Shown: positions 35,880 through 44,673 of the stretch, in pieces
Position numbering within the stretch: the stretch's first letter is position 1
How the letters are laid out: each line of letters begins with the position of its first letter
Assembly (NCBI RefSeq): GCF_006442965.1
Contig: NZ_VFWX01000026.1
Location: 1-60,646 of the forward strand
Reading direction: 5' to 3'
Length of the DNA stretch: 60,646 bases
Origin: Mesorhizobium sp. CU3
GTDB taxonomy: Bacteria > Pseudomonadota > Alphaproteobacteria > Rhizobiales > Rhizobiaceae
Program-made: the position numbers and the translations under genes
Notes under the pieces: model-generated
The model's input: the letters and a program-made list of their open reading frames with translations, nothing else
What the model was told of the DNA's origin: nothing
The model's database searches: none

Positions 35880-36917
35880 ATGAAAGCCGCTCCCATGACC
35901 GCGACCAACCCGATCGACGCATTGCTTGCCGAAAAGGGCGTGCTTCTGGCCGACGGCGCCACCGGCACCAATCTGTTCGCCATGGGGCTAGAGGCCGGCG
36001 AAGCGCCCGAGTTGCTCAACGAGACGGCTCCAGAGACCATTGCCAGCCTGCACCAGAATTTCGTCGACGCCGGCGCCGACATCATCCTGACCAATTCCTT
36101 CGGCGGCACCCGCCACCGGCTGAAGCTGCACCACGCGCAGGACCGCGTTTTCGAGCTGAACAAGCGCGCCGCCGAGATCGCTCGCTCCGTCGCCGACAAG
36201 GCCGGCCGCAAGGTCATCGTCGCCGGCTCGGTCGGCCCGACCGGCGAGTTGCTGGTGCCGCTTGGCGCCCTGACCTATGACGACGCGGTCGAGGCTTTCG
36301 CCGAACAGATCGAAGGCCTCAAGGCTGGCGGCGCAGAAGTCGCATGGATCGAGACCATGTCGGCGCCCGACGAGATCCGCGCCGCGGCCGAAGCCGCGAT
36401 CCGCGTCGGCCTGCCCTACACCTATACCGGCTCCTTCGACACCGCCGGCCGCACCATGATGGGTCTCCTGCCGAAGGACATCCACGGCGTCGTCGACGGG
36501 CTGTCGCAGGCGCCGCTCGGCGTCGGCGCCAATTGCGGCGTCGGCGCTTCCGACATCCTCGCCTCGCTGCTCGACATGACCGACGCGAAGCCGGAGGCGA
36601 CCGTGATCGTCAAGGGCAATTGCGGCATCCCGGAATTCCGCGGCACCGAGATCCACTATTCCGGCACGCCGGAATTGATGGCCGATTATGTGCGGCTGGC
36701 GGTCGACGGCGGCGCAAGGATCGTCGGTGGCTGTTGCGGCACCTCGTTCGCGCACCTCGCCGCCATGCGCAAGGCGCTCGACGCGCACACCAAGGCTACG
36801 CGCCCGACCATCGAGACGATCGTCGAGCGCATCGGCCCGATGCGCAACAAGGTTGCGACGGCAAATACCGCCGAGACCAGCGAAGGCCGCCGCGAGCGTC
36901 GCCGCGGCCGCGCCTGA
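35880..36917 (+). CDS. Homocysteine S-methyltransferase (betaine/methionine synthase family)
   Basis: Zinc-dependent TIM-barrel methyltransferase of 345 residues that would methylate homocysteine to methionine. Zinc ligands are visible as the Cys in VKGNCGIPEF and the CC pair in IVGGCCGTSFAHL; the N-terminus LLADGATGTNLF is the family start. The methyl donor may be a betaine, S-methylmethionine or a methyl-corrinoid. The last 15 residues are Arg-rich (EGRRERRRGRA), as in other methyl-transfer proteins of this window. The start may also be the ATG at 35895. The palindrome upstream suggests SAM/SAH-dependent control. Confidence 0.87.
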   Translation: MKAAPMTATNPIDALLAEKGVLLADGATGTNLFAMGLEAGEAPELLNETAPETIASLHQNFVDAGADIILTNSFGGTRHRLKLHHAQDRVFELNKRAAEIARSVADKAGRKVIVAGSVGPTGELLVPLGALTYDDAVEAFAEQIEGLKAGGAEVAWIETMSAPDEIRAAAEAAIRVGLPYTYTGSFDTAGRTMMGLLPKDIHGVVDGLSQAPLGVGANCGVGASDILASLLDMTDAKPEATVIVKGNCGIPEFRGTEIHYSGTPELMADYVRLAVDGGARIVGGCCGTSFAHLAAMRKALDAHTKATRPTIETIVERIGPMRNKVATANTAETSEGRRERRRGRA

Positions 36918-36926
36918 CGCTTTCCT

Positions 36927-37205
36927 TTATTTGCTGTTTTCGTCGTAGCGCGACAGCGCGGTGTTGAAATCGACGACGTTCTGGCTGTTTGAGCCCATCG
37001 TCATCAGCGCGCCGGAAGCGCTCGGATCGCTGATCTGCTCCAGCATCGACCAGAAGCGGTCATTGTTGAGGGCCGAGCGCGCCGTGTTGCGCGCTGCGTC
37101 GACATCGTCCCTGATGCGCGCGGATTCCGCCGTGGGAGCAGAAGCTGCCCGGACCGGCATGTCATATACCGTCGCGCCAACGTTCCCAGTCGTATTGATA
37201 TGCAA
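36927..37205 (-). CDS. Small hypothetical protein
   Basis: A 92-residue protein starting from TTG (37205) after a GGTGAGGGA ribosome-binding site. It is soluble and has no recognised domain; sequence such as DVDAARNTARSALNNDRFWSML suggests helices. No signal peptide. It lies between the homocysteine methyltransferase and the VWA gene and is probably monocistronic. Confidence 0.5.
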   Translation of the reverse strand: MHINTTGNVGATVYDMPVRAASAPTAESARIRDDVDAARNTARSALNNDRFWSMLEQISDPSASGALMTMGSNSQNVVDFNTALSRYDENSK

Positions 37206-37291
37206 TGCTTATCCCTCACCCTTTGTCAGCATGGACTAACAGAGGGTCGTTGCGATGAGGTTCAGGAAAAGCCACGCAATTTAACGATTGC

Positions 37292-37328
37292 AAAAAGGCC
37301 GGCGGGATTCCTTCCCGCCGGCCTTTTT
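37292..37328. terminator. Bidirectional intrinsic terminator
   Basis: AAAAAGGCCGGCGGG (37292-37306) pairs perfectly with CCCGCCGGCCTTTTT (37314-37328), loop of 7 nt. It ends the VWA operon on the minus strand and could also stop transcription in the other direction. Confidence 0.92.
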
Positions 37329-37341
37329 CACATGAGATGTC

Positions 37342-39555
37342 CTACTTGCTGCCACCCAGCGATGATGCCAGCCGCACCAGCGACAGGAACTCGGCCCGGT
37401 AGCCGAACGGATCGGCGCCGCGCGCCGCGTTGGCGATCTCGGCGATCCGCTCGTAGCCGAAATTCGCCGTCTGGTCCTCGTCGCGCAGCTTCTGCCCGAA
37501 CGCCGCGACAGCGACCGAGAAGCGCTGGTCGGCGCCGGCCTCGTCGAAGGACTTGACCTCATTGGCTGGTGTCACCGGCGTGGTGATCAGCTTCGAGACG
37601 TTCTCGTCCGGCAGCTTGTAGCGGATCTTGACGAAGGCATATTCATCCGCATTGGCGACGCCGCCATTGTCGACCTTGGCTTGGCCGTAGCGCAGCGGAT
37701 CGACCTGCTCGCCGCCGCTGCCCTTCGGCGTGATCTCGTAGATCGCCGTCACCGAATGGCCGGAGCCGATATCGCCGGCATCGACGCGGTCGTTGTTGAA
37801 GTCCTCGCGCTTGAGCGCCCGGGTCTCGTAGCCGACCAGGCGATATTCCGACACCGTCGCCGGGTTGAACTCGACCTGGATCTTGACGTCCTTGGCGATC
37901 GGGAACAGCGTCGAGGACGCATCGTCGACCAGCACCTTCTGCGCCTCGGCAAGCGTGTCGATGTAGGCGGCCGTGCCGTTGCCGTTCTGGGCGATGGTCT
38001 GCATCATCTGGTCGTTCAAATTGTCGCGACCGAAGCCGAACACCGACAGGAATACACCGGTCTTGCGCTCCTTCTCGATCAGACGCTTGAGGTCGCCGTC
38101 ATCGGTCTGGCCGACATTGAAGTCGCCGTCGGTGGCCAGCATCACCCGGTTGACGCCGCCCTTGACGAAGGACTGCTGGGCAAGCTTGTAGGCCTCGCGG
38201 ATGCCTTCCTCGCCGGCCGTCGAGCCACCCGGCGACAGATTGTCGATGGCAGAAAGGATCTTCTCCTTCTCCGTCGCCTTGGTCGGCATCAGCACCGTGC
38301 CGGCATTGCCGGCATAGGTGACGATCGAGACGGTGTCGTCGGCCTTGAGCTTGTTGACCAGCATCCGGAAGGCCGATTTCAAGAGCGGCAGCTTGTCCGG
38401 CTCGTCCATCGAGCCCGACACGTCGATCAGGAACACCAGATTGGCCTTCGGCTGCTCGGCCGGCTTCACGTCGAAACCCTTGATCGCGACATGCATGAGC
38501 TTGGTGTGCTCGTTCCACGGCGTCGGCATGACGGTGACGGTCGAGTTGAACGGCGTCTTGGCCGAATCCGGTCCCTTCCAGTCATAGGGGAAGTAGTTGA
38601 TCATCTCCTCGACGCGGACCGTGTCCGGATCAGGCAGCGCGCCTTCCTTGAGCGAACGCCGCACGAAGGAATAGGAGGCCGTGTCGACGTCGATCGAGAA
38701 GGTCGAGACCGGATCCTGCGCGGTCTCGTGCACCGGATTGGTTTTGAAGGTCTCGATGCGATTGCGGTTTTCCTCCTGCGGCTGCATCTGGTCGGCCGGC
38801 ACGGGCGCAGGTTGCGCCATCAGCTTGGAATCGGCGACAGCCGGCGGAGACGCCGGAATCGCGGCAGCTGCTCCCGCGGGCGCCTTGTCGGCTCGCTCCA
38901 ACGCGTCGGCGCTCCGCTTCGGGGAATAGCCCGCAATTACCCCGACCCCGTCTTTGCCGCCGGCAGCAAGCTGGTCGCTTTCCGCCGGCGCCGGTGCCGG
39001 CAGCGCGTCGGGGGACTGCTTGTTGGTCTGCAGCGTAGCGTACTCGGTTTGGTTGGTTGTTGCCGGGGCCTCGGTCTTTGGCGGCGACGCCGGCGCAACC
39101 TGTGCCTCATCTTCGACACGCCGTTCACTGTCGGCGTCGGTCTTCTTCTCCTTGGCCGGCGCCGCGGCCAGCGGCTCGTTGACCGCCGGTTGCTGCGGCG
39201 CGGGCTTCTGGGCCAACGGCTTGTCGGCCAGCGTCTCGGTGATCTTGCCGTTGTTGACGGGAACCGGCGGCTGCTCCTTCAGAAGCTGCAAAGTGGCGTA
39301 ACCGGCAATCGGCAGGGCGACCAGCGCGGTGATCGCCGGCGTGGCAATGAGTTTGCGTTGCATGATGTCTCTCCAGAGCTTTCTTGCTCGCTCGGTGAGA
39401 CGACGGCCTGTTGCCGATCCTTGGGCCGCCGTGGATTTTTTTTCATCCATGTCGAAGGCCTGCATGGCGGTCGCCAACGCGCGCGCCTTCGCTGCGCCGT
39501 CCGGCGCCGGTACCGCGATGTCGCGCAGCCTTTCGAGTTCGTTGTCGTCGACCAT
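37342..39555 (-). CDS. Membrane-anchored von Willebrand factor A protein (YfbK-like)
   Basis: A 737-residue protein. Residues 1-65 are cytoplasmic, one membrane segment follows at about 70-90 (LIATPAITALVALPIAGYATL), then a long Pro/Ala-rich linker (95-270), an N-terminal VWA-associated segment (STFSIDVDTASYSFVRRSL) and the VWA domain with MIDAS motif FLIDVSGSMDEPDKL and later ATDGDFN. The C-terminus is a DUF3520-like domain. The start is 2 bp from the stop of the ECF sigma factor gene. The short cytoplasmic N-terminus resembles the anti-sigma/TM proteins usually encoded there, so it could act as the anti-sigma factor with a periplasmic VWA sensor (inference). Confidence 0.87.
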   Translation of the reverse strand: MVDDNELERLRDIAVPAPDGAAKARALATAMQAFDMDEKKSTAAQGSATGRRLTERARKLWRDIMQRKLIATPAITALVALPIAGYATLQLLKEQPPVPVNNGKITETLADKPLAQKPAPQQPAVNEPLAAAPAKEKKTDADSERRVEDEAQVAPASPPKTEAPATTNQTEYATLQTNKQSPDALPAPAPAESDQLAAGGKDGVGVIAGYSPKRSADALERADKAPAGAAAAIPASPPAVADSKLMAQPAPVPADQMQPQEENRNRIETFKTNPVHETAQDPVSTFSIDVDTASYSFVRRSLKEGALPDPDTVRVEEMINYFPYDWKGPDSAKTPFNSTVTVMPTPWNEHTKLMHVAIKGFDVKPAEQPKANLVFLIDVSGSMDEPDKLPLLKSAFRMLVNKLKADDTVSIVTYAGNAGTVLMPTKATEKEKILSAIDNLSPGGSTAGEEGIREAYKLAQQSFVKGGVNRVMLATDGDFNVGQTDDGDLKRLIEKERKTGVFLSVFGFGRDNLNDQMMQTIAQNGNGTAAYIDTLAEAQKVLVDDASSTLFPIAKDVKIQVEFNPATVSEYRLVGYETRALKREDFNNDRVDAGDIGSGHSVTAIYEITPKGSGGEQVDPLRYGQAKVDNGGVANADEYAFVKIRYKLPDENVSKLITTPVTPANEVKSFDEAGADQRFSVAVAAFGQKLRDEDQTANFGYERIAEIANAARGADPFGYRAEFLSLVRLASSLGGSK

Positions 39556-39557
39556 GG

Positions 39558-40121
39558 TTACACTTCCCCGGCTGAGCGCATCAGCACTTTCAGCCGTTTC
39601 TTCGCTTCATGGATGTGCCAGGAAACCGTCGTCTCCGAGATTGCCATCACCTCCGCCGCCGCCGCGTGGTTCAACCCTTCGCCATAGACCAGAAGCACCG
39701 CGTCGCGCTGCTTGTCCGGCAGCATCCGCACCGCCGCCCACAGGGCCTCGGCCGGATCCTCAGCCTCCGCCGCCCCGTCCCCGGAAATCAGCGCATAGGC
39801 GCCGTAGGCATCGGTCTTGGCGGTGTCGCGGGCGCGCTTGCGCATCATGTCGCGCGCCGCGTTCAATGTCATCGCATAGAGCCAGGTGGTGAAGGCGCCG
39901 CTGCCCTGATAGTCGCGGATGGCGCGGCCGAGCCGCACGCAGACGTCCTGGGCGATGTCCTCGGCATCGGCCTTTTTTCCGCACCAGCGATAGGCGGCGC
40001 GATAGACAAAGCCATAGTGCCTTTCGAGCAAAGCGCCGAAAGCCCCTCTGTCTCCGCCCCTCGCCCGCCCGATCAACTCGGCATCGGAGGCTTCGCTGTC
40101 GTCCAGCATCATCGCCATCAT
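39558..40121 (-). CDS. ECF sigma factor (sigma-70 family, group IV)
   Basis: A 187-residue RNA polymerase sigma factor with region 2 (GFVYRAAYRWCGKKADAEDIAQDVCVRL, FTTWLYAMTLNAARD) and region 4 (LPDKQRDAVLLVYGEGL, ISETTVSWHIHEAKKRL). It is co-transcribed with the VWA gene. Such pairs are autoregulated in many bacteria; I could not define its own promoter here. Confidence 0.93.
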   Translation of the reverse strand: MMAMMLDDSEASDAELIGRARGGDRGAFGALLERHYGFVYRAAYRWCGKKADAEDIAQDVCVRLGRAIRDYQGSGAFTTWLYAMTLNAARDMMRKRARDTAKTDAYGAYALISGDGAAEAEDPAEALWAAVRMLPDKQRDAVLLVYGEGLNHAAAAEVMAISETTVSWHIHEAKKRLKVLMRSAGEV

Positions 40122-40246
40122 TTGCCTGTTGGACGAAGGCTAATGGCCAATCCTTGGGGCGATGGAAAGATTTTTTTGTGGCGCTATCTTCCTTCTCCAC
40201 GCTTGCGGGCGGATGAGGGGCGGCGCCGACGCCCCGAGATGGTGGT

Positions 40247-40978
40247 TCAGCCCAACGTCTCGCCAAAAAACGTCGTCAGCCGCTTCCAATGCCGCTCCGC
40301 GCCGGCCTCGTCATAGGCGCCATGATCCGCCACACACCAGCCATGGCCGGACCCGACATAATTCTCGATGGCATGGTCGACCTCGGCCACGCGCAGCGCT
40401 TCCGCCAGCCGCGCCGACTGTTCCGGCGGAAAGCTGCGGTCGACGCCGGCGACGCCGACATAGACGCGCGCCTTGATCGAGGCCGCCTTGCGGTGCGGGC
40501 TGTCGGCCGCATCGCTGGCGAGGTTGCCGCCGTGGAAACTTGCCGCGGCGGCGATACGGTCGGGATAGGTCGCGGCGGCGTTCAACGCCCGCGCGCCGCC
40601 CATGCAATAGCCGACCAAGCCGACCGGCCCGTCAATGCCTTCGGCCTTCAGCGCATCCAGAAACGCCTCGCTGTCGCGGATCGTCATCTCCTGCGTCGTG
40701 CCGGTCACCAGCGCCATCAGCCTGGTCTTGGTCTCCTCGACCGTGAAGGCGGTCTTGGCATCGAACGGCCCATAGGGCGCGTTGCGATAGAACAGATCGG
40801 GCACCAGCACGGCATAGCCATGGCCGGCAAGGCGCTCGGCCATCTCGTCCAGCACCGGCCGCGGCCCGAACGCGTCCATATAGAGGATGACGCCGGCCTT
40901 GGCCGTTCCGGACGGTCGGAAAAGCCCGGCTTTCGCCTTGCCGTCCCTGGTTTCGATCTCGATCTGCTTTCCCGCCAT
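40247..40978 (-). CDS. Dienelactone hydrolase family protein
   Basis: Alpha/beta hydrolase of 243 residues. The nucleophile is a Cys in VGLVGYCMGGARAL, with Asp in the GVAGVDRSFPPEQ region and His in GSGHGWCVAD, the dienelactone hydrolase triad. The ATG at 40978 follows GGAGAAC and is preferred to 41032. Cytoplasmic; substrate unknown. Confidence 0.9.
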   Translation of the reverse strand: MAGKQIEIETRDGKAKAGLFRPSGTAKAGVILYMDAFGPRPVLDEMAERLAGHGYAVLVPDLFYRNAPYGPFDAKTAFTVEETKTRLMALVTGTTQEMTIRDSEAFLDALKAEGIDGPVGLVGYCMGGARALNAAATYPDRIAAAASFHGGNLASDAADSPHRKAASIKARVYVGVAGVDRSFPPEQSARLAEALRVAEVDHAIENYVGSGHGWCVADHGAYDEAGAERHWKRLTTFFGETLG

Positions 40979-41084
40979 GATGTTCTCCGTTGGCTGTCGC
41001 GCGATAGATATCGGCACAGTCCGTTTCGACAAGACAATCCCGGGGCCCGATGTTCAAGATTTCGTGCGAGCGGAGGCCTTCCCA

Positions 41085-41771
41085 TTACAGCTTGGCAAAG
41101 GCCGCCATGTGAAAAGCCTGCGCATTCGGCGGATAACGATGATCCGTGCCATAGGGGCAGGCGTTACGGTCGAGGCAGCCGCCGCTCCGGCAAGGCTCGC
41201 CCCAGGGTCCGCGCACATGCGCAAGGCAGGCTTCATGGGCAAAGCCCTGCCCGGAATAGGCGTCGACCGGGCAGGATTTCAGGCAGGGTTTATCGACACA
41301 TGCGTCGCAAAGATGAATCACTGCATGAGGTTCTGCGATCTCAAGTTCATGCTCGAACAGCAACGCGCCGCGATAGGCATGCCAGAGCCCGTAGGTCGGA
41401 TGCATGAGGATGCCGAGCGGCGACGGCTTCAGCCCCTCCGCCCACATCGCCCATTGCTGGAACGGCAGATAGGGCCGGTCGGAAGGCGACACGGCGCGTG
41501 CGCCGAATTCATCCGCCACCGCGCCGATCACCTCGCGTGACCAGGTGTCGAGCGGATTGGCGATATCCTTTGCCTGCTGTCCTCGCCACTTCACGAAGTA
41601 CGGCCAGGGCGCGGCACCCGCCTGCCCGACCAGCAGCGCAGACTTGGCGGCAACACCGGAAAGGCCTGCAGGCGCTTCATCACCGCCGAAGTTGAATCCG
41701 CCACGCAGGATCAGCCCGTTGGCCGCGAGCGCGTCCGCGATCTCATCAATCGTGCCGCGCGAAAAAATCAT
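41085..41771 (-). CDS. [4Fe-4S] ferredoxin-like protein (QueG-related C-terminal type) next to MttB2
   Basis: A 228-residue soluble iron-sulfur protein. A cluster motif CDACVDKPCLKSCP uses Cys155, 158, 163 and 167, with more Cys at 182, 194, 199 and 205, room for a second site. The N-terminal 150 residues resemble the reductase part of QueG-like proteins but lack the corrinoid-binding domain. A GGAAGGG site precedes the ATG. It lies 90 bp beyond the 3' end of mttB2 on the same strand and could supply electrons to keep a corrinoid as Co(I) (inference). Confidence 0.78.
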   Translation of the reverse strand: MIFSRGTIDEIADALAANGLILRGGFNFGGDEAPAGLSGVAAKSALLVGQAGAAPWPYFVKWRGQQAKDIANPLDTWSREVIGAVADEFGARAVSPSDRPYLPFQQWAMWAEGLKPSPLGILMHPTYGLWHAYRGALLFEHELEIAEPHAVIHLCDACVDKPCLKSCPVDAYSGQGFAHEACLAHVRGPWGEPCRSGGCLDRNACPYGTDHRYPPNAQAFHMAAFAKL

Positions 41772-41860
41772 CCCTTCCGGTCCGGATCGGAGAACGCGCT
41801 CCGCCAGACTTCCTTGTGGATGATGTTGGCCACTTTAGCCCGGCCTGAATCGGGCTCCTT

Positions 41861-43435
41861 TCAGGTGAAGGCGTCGGGCATCGAGCCCTTCTTCTTGGCG
41901 ATGAAGTCCTTCAGTGCCTCGTCGATCGCCGGATCGAGATGCGGCGCTTCGTAGCTTTCCAGCCAACGGCGGGCGAGTTCGTTGGCGCGCTGCGGCGCGG
42001 TCTTCTCGCCTTCGGCCAGCCACTGCTCGAAGGAATTGTTGTCGGCGATGTTGGAGCGGTAGAAGGCGGTCTGGAAATTCGCCTGGGTGTGGTCGCAGCC
42101 GAGATAGTGGCTGCCCGGACCGACCTGGCGGATGGCATCCATCGCTTGGCCGTTTTCCGACAGGTCGACGCCTTCGGCAAACTTCTGCTGCATGCCGAGC
42201 TGATCGATGTCCATCATGAATTTTTCATAGCAGGAGGCGAGACCGCCCTCGAGCCAGCCGGCCGAATGCAGCACGAAATTGGTGCCGGCCAGGATCGTCG
42301 AGTTCAGCGTGTTGGCGCTCTCATAGGCCGCCTGCGCATCCGGGATTTTCGAGGCGCAGAGCGAGCCGCCGGTGCGGAACGGCAGGCCGAGCCGGCGAGC
42401 CAGCTGCGCGGCGCCGTAGGACACCAGCGACGGCTCCGGCGTGCCGAAGGTCGGCGCGCCCGACTGCATCGAGATCGACGAGGCGAAAGTGCCGAACAGC
42501 ACCGGTGCGCCGGGCCGGATCAGCTGCGTGAACGATGCGCCGGCGAGCACTTCGGCCAGCACCTGCGTCAGCGTGCCGGCAACCGTCACCGGGCTCATCG
42601 CGCCGGCAAGGATGAAGGGCGTGACGATGCAGGCCTGATTGTGACGCGAATAGACTTTCAGCGCGCCGAGCATGGTCTCGTCGAACACCATCGGCGAGTT
42701 GGCGTTGATCAGGCTGGTCAGCACGGTGTTGTTCTCGACGAAGTCGTCGCCGAACACGATCTTGGCCATCGCCACCGTGTCCTCGGCCCGCTCCGGCGCG
42801 GTGACCGAGCCCATGAACGGCTTATCCGAGTAGCGGATGTGGCTGTAGACCATATCGAGATGACGTTTGTTGACCGGCACGTCGACCGGCTCGCACACCG
42901 TGCCGCCCGAATGGTGGATCGACGGCGCCATATAGGCGAGCTTCACGAAATTCTGGAAATCCTCGATCGTGGCGTAGCGGCGGTTGCCGTCGAGGTCGCG
43001 CACAAAGGGCGGGCCGTAGACCGGCGCGAACACGGTGGCGTTGCCGCCGATCTGCACCGAGCGCTCGGGATTGCGCGCATGCTGGGTGTAGATCGAAGGC
43101 GCGGTCTTGAGCAGCGAACGGCAGAGCCCCTTCGGAAAATGCACGCGCTCGCCCTTGACGTCGGCGCCCGCCTCTTTCCACAGCGCCAGCGCCTCGGCGT
43201 CGTCTCGGAAGATGATGCCGATCTCTTCGAGCACCGTGTCGGTGTTCTTCTCGATCAGCGCCAGGCCCTCCTCGTTGAGGACCTCGTAAACGTTGATCTT
43301 GCGCTTGATGTAGGTGAGCTGGGTGCCCGGACCGCCGCCCGAACGGGCCGCGCGCCTTGCCGCCGCTCCGCTGCCGGCGCCGCGCCCGCGCCTTCCGCCC
43401 GTCGCTTCCTGGTCGACTGCCGCGTTATCGCTCAT
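41861..43435 (-). CDS. Trimethylamine methyltransferase (MttB) family protein, non-pyrrolysine, copy 2
   Basis: Corrinoid-dependent methyltransferase of 524 residues, clearly paralogous to copy 1: LAGAMSPVTVAGTLTQVLAE, GAPVLFGTFASSISMQSGAPTFGTPE, SAGWLEGGLASCYEKFMMD. No internal amber codon. The N-terminus has a basic Gly/Arg/Ala-rich extension (GGRRGRGAGSGAAARRAAR). The start at 43435 follows AGGAAGC. It is divergent from the corrinoid-protein gene with 271 bp between, the usual pairing of an MttB enzyme and its MttC partner. The onium substrate is not known and may differ from that of copy 1. Confidence 0.9.
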   Translation of the reverse strand: MSDNAAVDQEATGGRRGRGAGSGAAARRAARSGGGPGTQLTYIKRKINVYEVLNEEGLALIEKNTDTVLEEIGIIFRDDAEALALWKEAGADVKGERVHFPKGLCRSLLKTAPSIYTQHARNPERSVQIGGNATVFAPVYGPPFVRDLDGNRRYATIEDFQNFVKLAYMAPSIHHSGGTVCEPVDVPVNKRHLDMVYSHIRYSDKPFMGSVTAPERAEDTVAMAKIVFGDDFVENNTVLTSLINANSPMVFDETMLGALKVYSRHNQACIVTPFILAGAMSPVTVAGTLTQVLAEVLAGASFTQLIRPGAPVLFGTFASSISMQSGAPTFGTPEPSLVSYGAAQLARRLGLPFRTGGSLCASKIPDAQAAYESANTLNSTILAGTNFVLHSAGWLEGGLASCYEKFMMDIDQLGMQQKFAEGVDLSENGQAMDAIRQVGPGSHYLGCDHTQANFQTAFYRSNIADNNSFEQWLAEGEKTAPQRANELARRWLESYEAPHLDPAIDEALKDFIAKKKGSMPDAFT

Positions 43436-43583
43436 GATCGTGCTTCCTATAAACATGGCCTGGATTGGCTCGCGGCCCGTCGCTGCCGCTTGTTCGCCGG
43501 ATCGTAGCCATGCACCCTATTGGAAACGGCCAGCCAGCGCCAACGCCTGTCGCAAAATCGACAAGAAAAGCGCTAATTTTTCA

Positions 43584-43609
43584 GTCGCTTTCCTTTTGCG
43601 GGAAGTCGC
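43584..43609 (+). promoter_or_regulatory. Candidate activator site: GTCGC direct repeat, 21-bp spacing (copy 2)
   Basis: GTCGC at 43584-43588 and 43605-43609, in the divergent mttB2/corrinoid-protein promoter, 98 bp before the corrinoid gene. TGTCG-N6-CGACA at 43548-43563 and TTTGCG..CGCAAA around the second half add inverted symmetry. Confidence 0.5.
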
Positions 43610-43706
43610 AAATCAGCTATGGATGCGAGGCGCTGACGGGTTAGGTATTGGCGCGTTGATTTTTAAGCTGCCGCGGTCACTCCGAGCGGCAAGGAGCCCG
43701 AGAAAA

Positions 43707-44405
43707 ATGTCCGACGACGAGATCATCCTTTCCGAGCTTTCCGACGAGGAACTTGTGCAGCAGATGCACGACGACCTCTATGACGGGCTTAAGGAAGAGA
43801 TCGAGGAAGGCACCAACATCCTTCTCGAGCGCGGCTGGGCGCCCTACAAGGTTCTGACCGAGGCGCTGGTCGAAGGCATGCGCATCGTCGGCGAGGATTT
43901 TCGCGACGGCATCCTGTTCGTTCCTGAAGTGCTGCTCTCTGCCAACGCCATGAAGGCCGGCATGGCCATCCTGCGTCCGCTGCTCGCCGCCACCGGCGCG
44001 CCGAAGCAGGGCAAGATGGTCATCGGCACCGTCAAGGGCGACATCCACGACATCGGCAAGAACCTCGTCGGCATGATGATGGAAGGCGCCGGCTTCGACG
44101 TCATCGATCTCGGCATCAACAACGCGGTCGAGAAATATCTCGACGCCATCGAACAGCACCAGCCCGACATCATCGGCATGTCGGCGCTGCTCACCACCAC
44201 CATGCCCTATATGAAGGTCGTCATCGACACGATGAAGGAAAAGGGCATCCGCGACGACTATGTCGTGCTGGTCGGCGGTGCGCCGCTCAACGAGGAATTC
44301 GGCAAGGCCGTCGGTGCCGACGCCTATTGCCGCGACGCGGCCGTGGCCGTCGAGACCGCCAAGGATTTCATGAAGCGCAAGCACAACGTTCGCGCTTCCG
44401 CCTGA
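43707..44405 (+). CDS. Corrinoid (B12)-binding methyl carrier protein, MttC/MtgC type
   Basis: A 232-residue carrier that accepts a methyl group on cobalt. The helical cap covers residues 1-95 and the Rossmann-like B12 domain follows: GDIHDIGKN provides Asp112, His114 (lower cobalt ligand) and Gly117, then GMSALLTTT and VLVGGAPLN. The ATG at 43707 follows AAGGAGC; an open frame to 43314 overlaps mttB2 and is not coding. It is the central carrier for both MttB enzymes and for the methyl-THF:corrinoid methyltransferase at 48967. A terminator follows. Confidence 0.95.
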   Translation: MSDDEIILSELSDEELVQQMHDDLYDGLKEEIEEGTNILLERGWAPYKVLTEALVEGMRIVGEDFRDGILFVPEVLLSANAMKAGMAILRPLLAATGAPKQGKMVIGTVKGDIHDIGKNLVGMMMEGAGFDVIDLGINNAVEKYLDAIEQHQPDIIGMSALLTTTMPYMKVVIDTMKEKGIRDDYVVLVGGAPLNEEFGKAVGADAYCRDAAVAVETAKDFMKRKHNVRASA

Positions 44406-44427
44406 CCCGAGGCATCAGGATGGATCG

Positions 44428-44458
44428 AAAAAGCCGCGCCTTGCAGCGCGGCTTTTTT
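44428..44458. terminator. Intrinsic terminator after the corrinoid-protein gene
   Basis: AAAAAGCCGCGC pairs with GCGCGGCTTTTT, 6-nt loop, extra T. It works in both directions, so it can also end the entericidin transcript. Confidence 0.92.
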
Positions 44459-44486
44459 GTTCCCAGATGATGGAAGAGGCTGGAGA

Positions 44487-44621
44487 TCAGTTGACAGTGT
44501 CTTTGACCGCTCTTGCCGTCGATTTGACGTCCTTGCCGACGCCCCGAATGGTGTTGGCGCAGGCGGTAAGTGCAAGCGCGCAGGCAAGGATCGCTACAGG
44601 CGCGATGCGTAGCAGTTTCAT
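44487..44621 (-). CDS. Entericidin-type small lipoprotein (44 aa)
   Basis: Short gene on the minus strand. The product begins MKLLRIAPVAILACALALTA and then Cys21, a lipoprotein signal with lipobox LTAC. The mature part CANTIRGVGKDVKSTARAVK is the entericidin A/B pattern (NTxxGxGxDVxxxG/A). A GAGGGAGA ribosome-binding site precedes the ATG. Entericidins are small envelope lipoproteins induced by stress; targets here are unknown. Confidence 0.85.
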   Translation of the reverse strand: MKLLRIAPVAILACALALTACANTIRGVGKDVKSTARAVKDTVN

Positions 44622-44673
44622 GGATAGCGTCTCCCTCGACAGATATTAGCCCCGCAGCGAAAGCCGGCCCGAC

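Noticed and set aside
37681..39687. 668-codon open frame antisense to the VWA and sigma genes
   Set aside because: Arg/Gly/Leu-rich shadow without motifs; both minus-strand genes are well supported.
41939..43507. 522-codon open frame antisense to mttB2
   Set aside because: Shadow of the MttB coding strand; no domain, no plausible ribosome-binding site.
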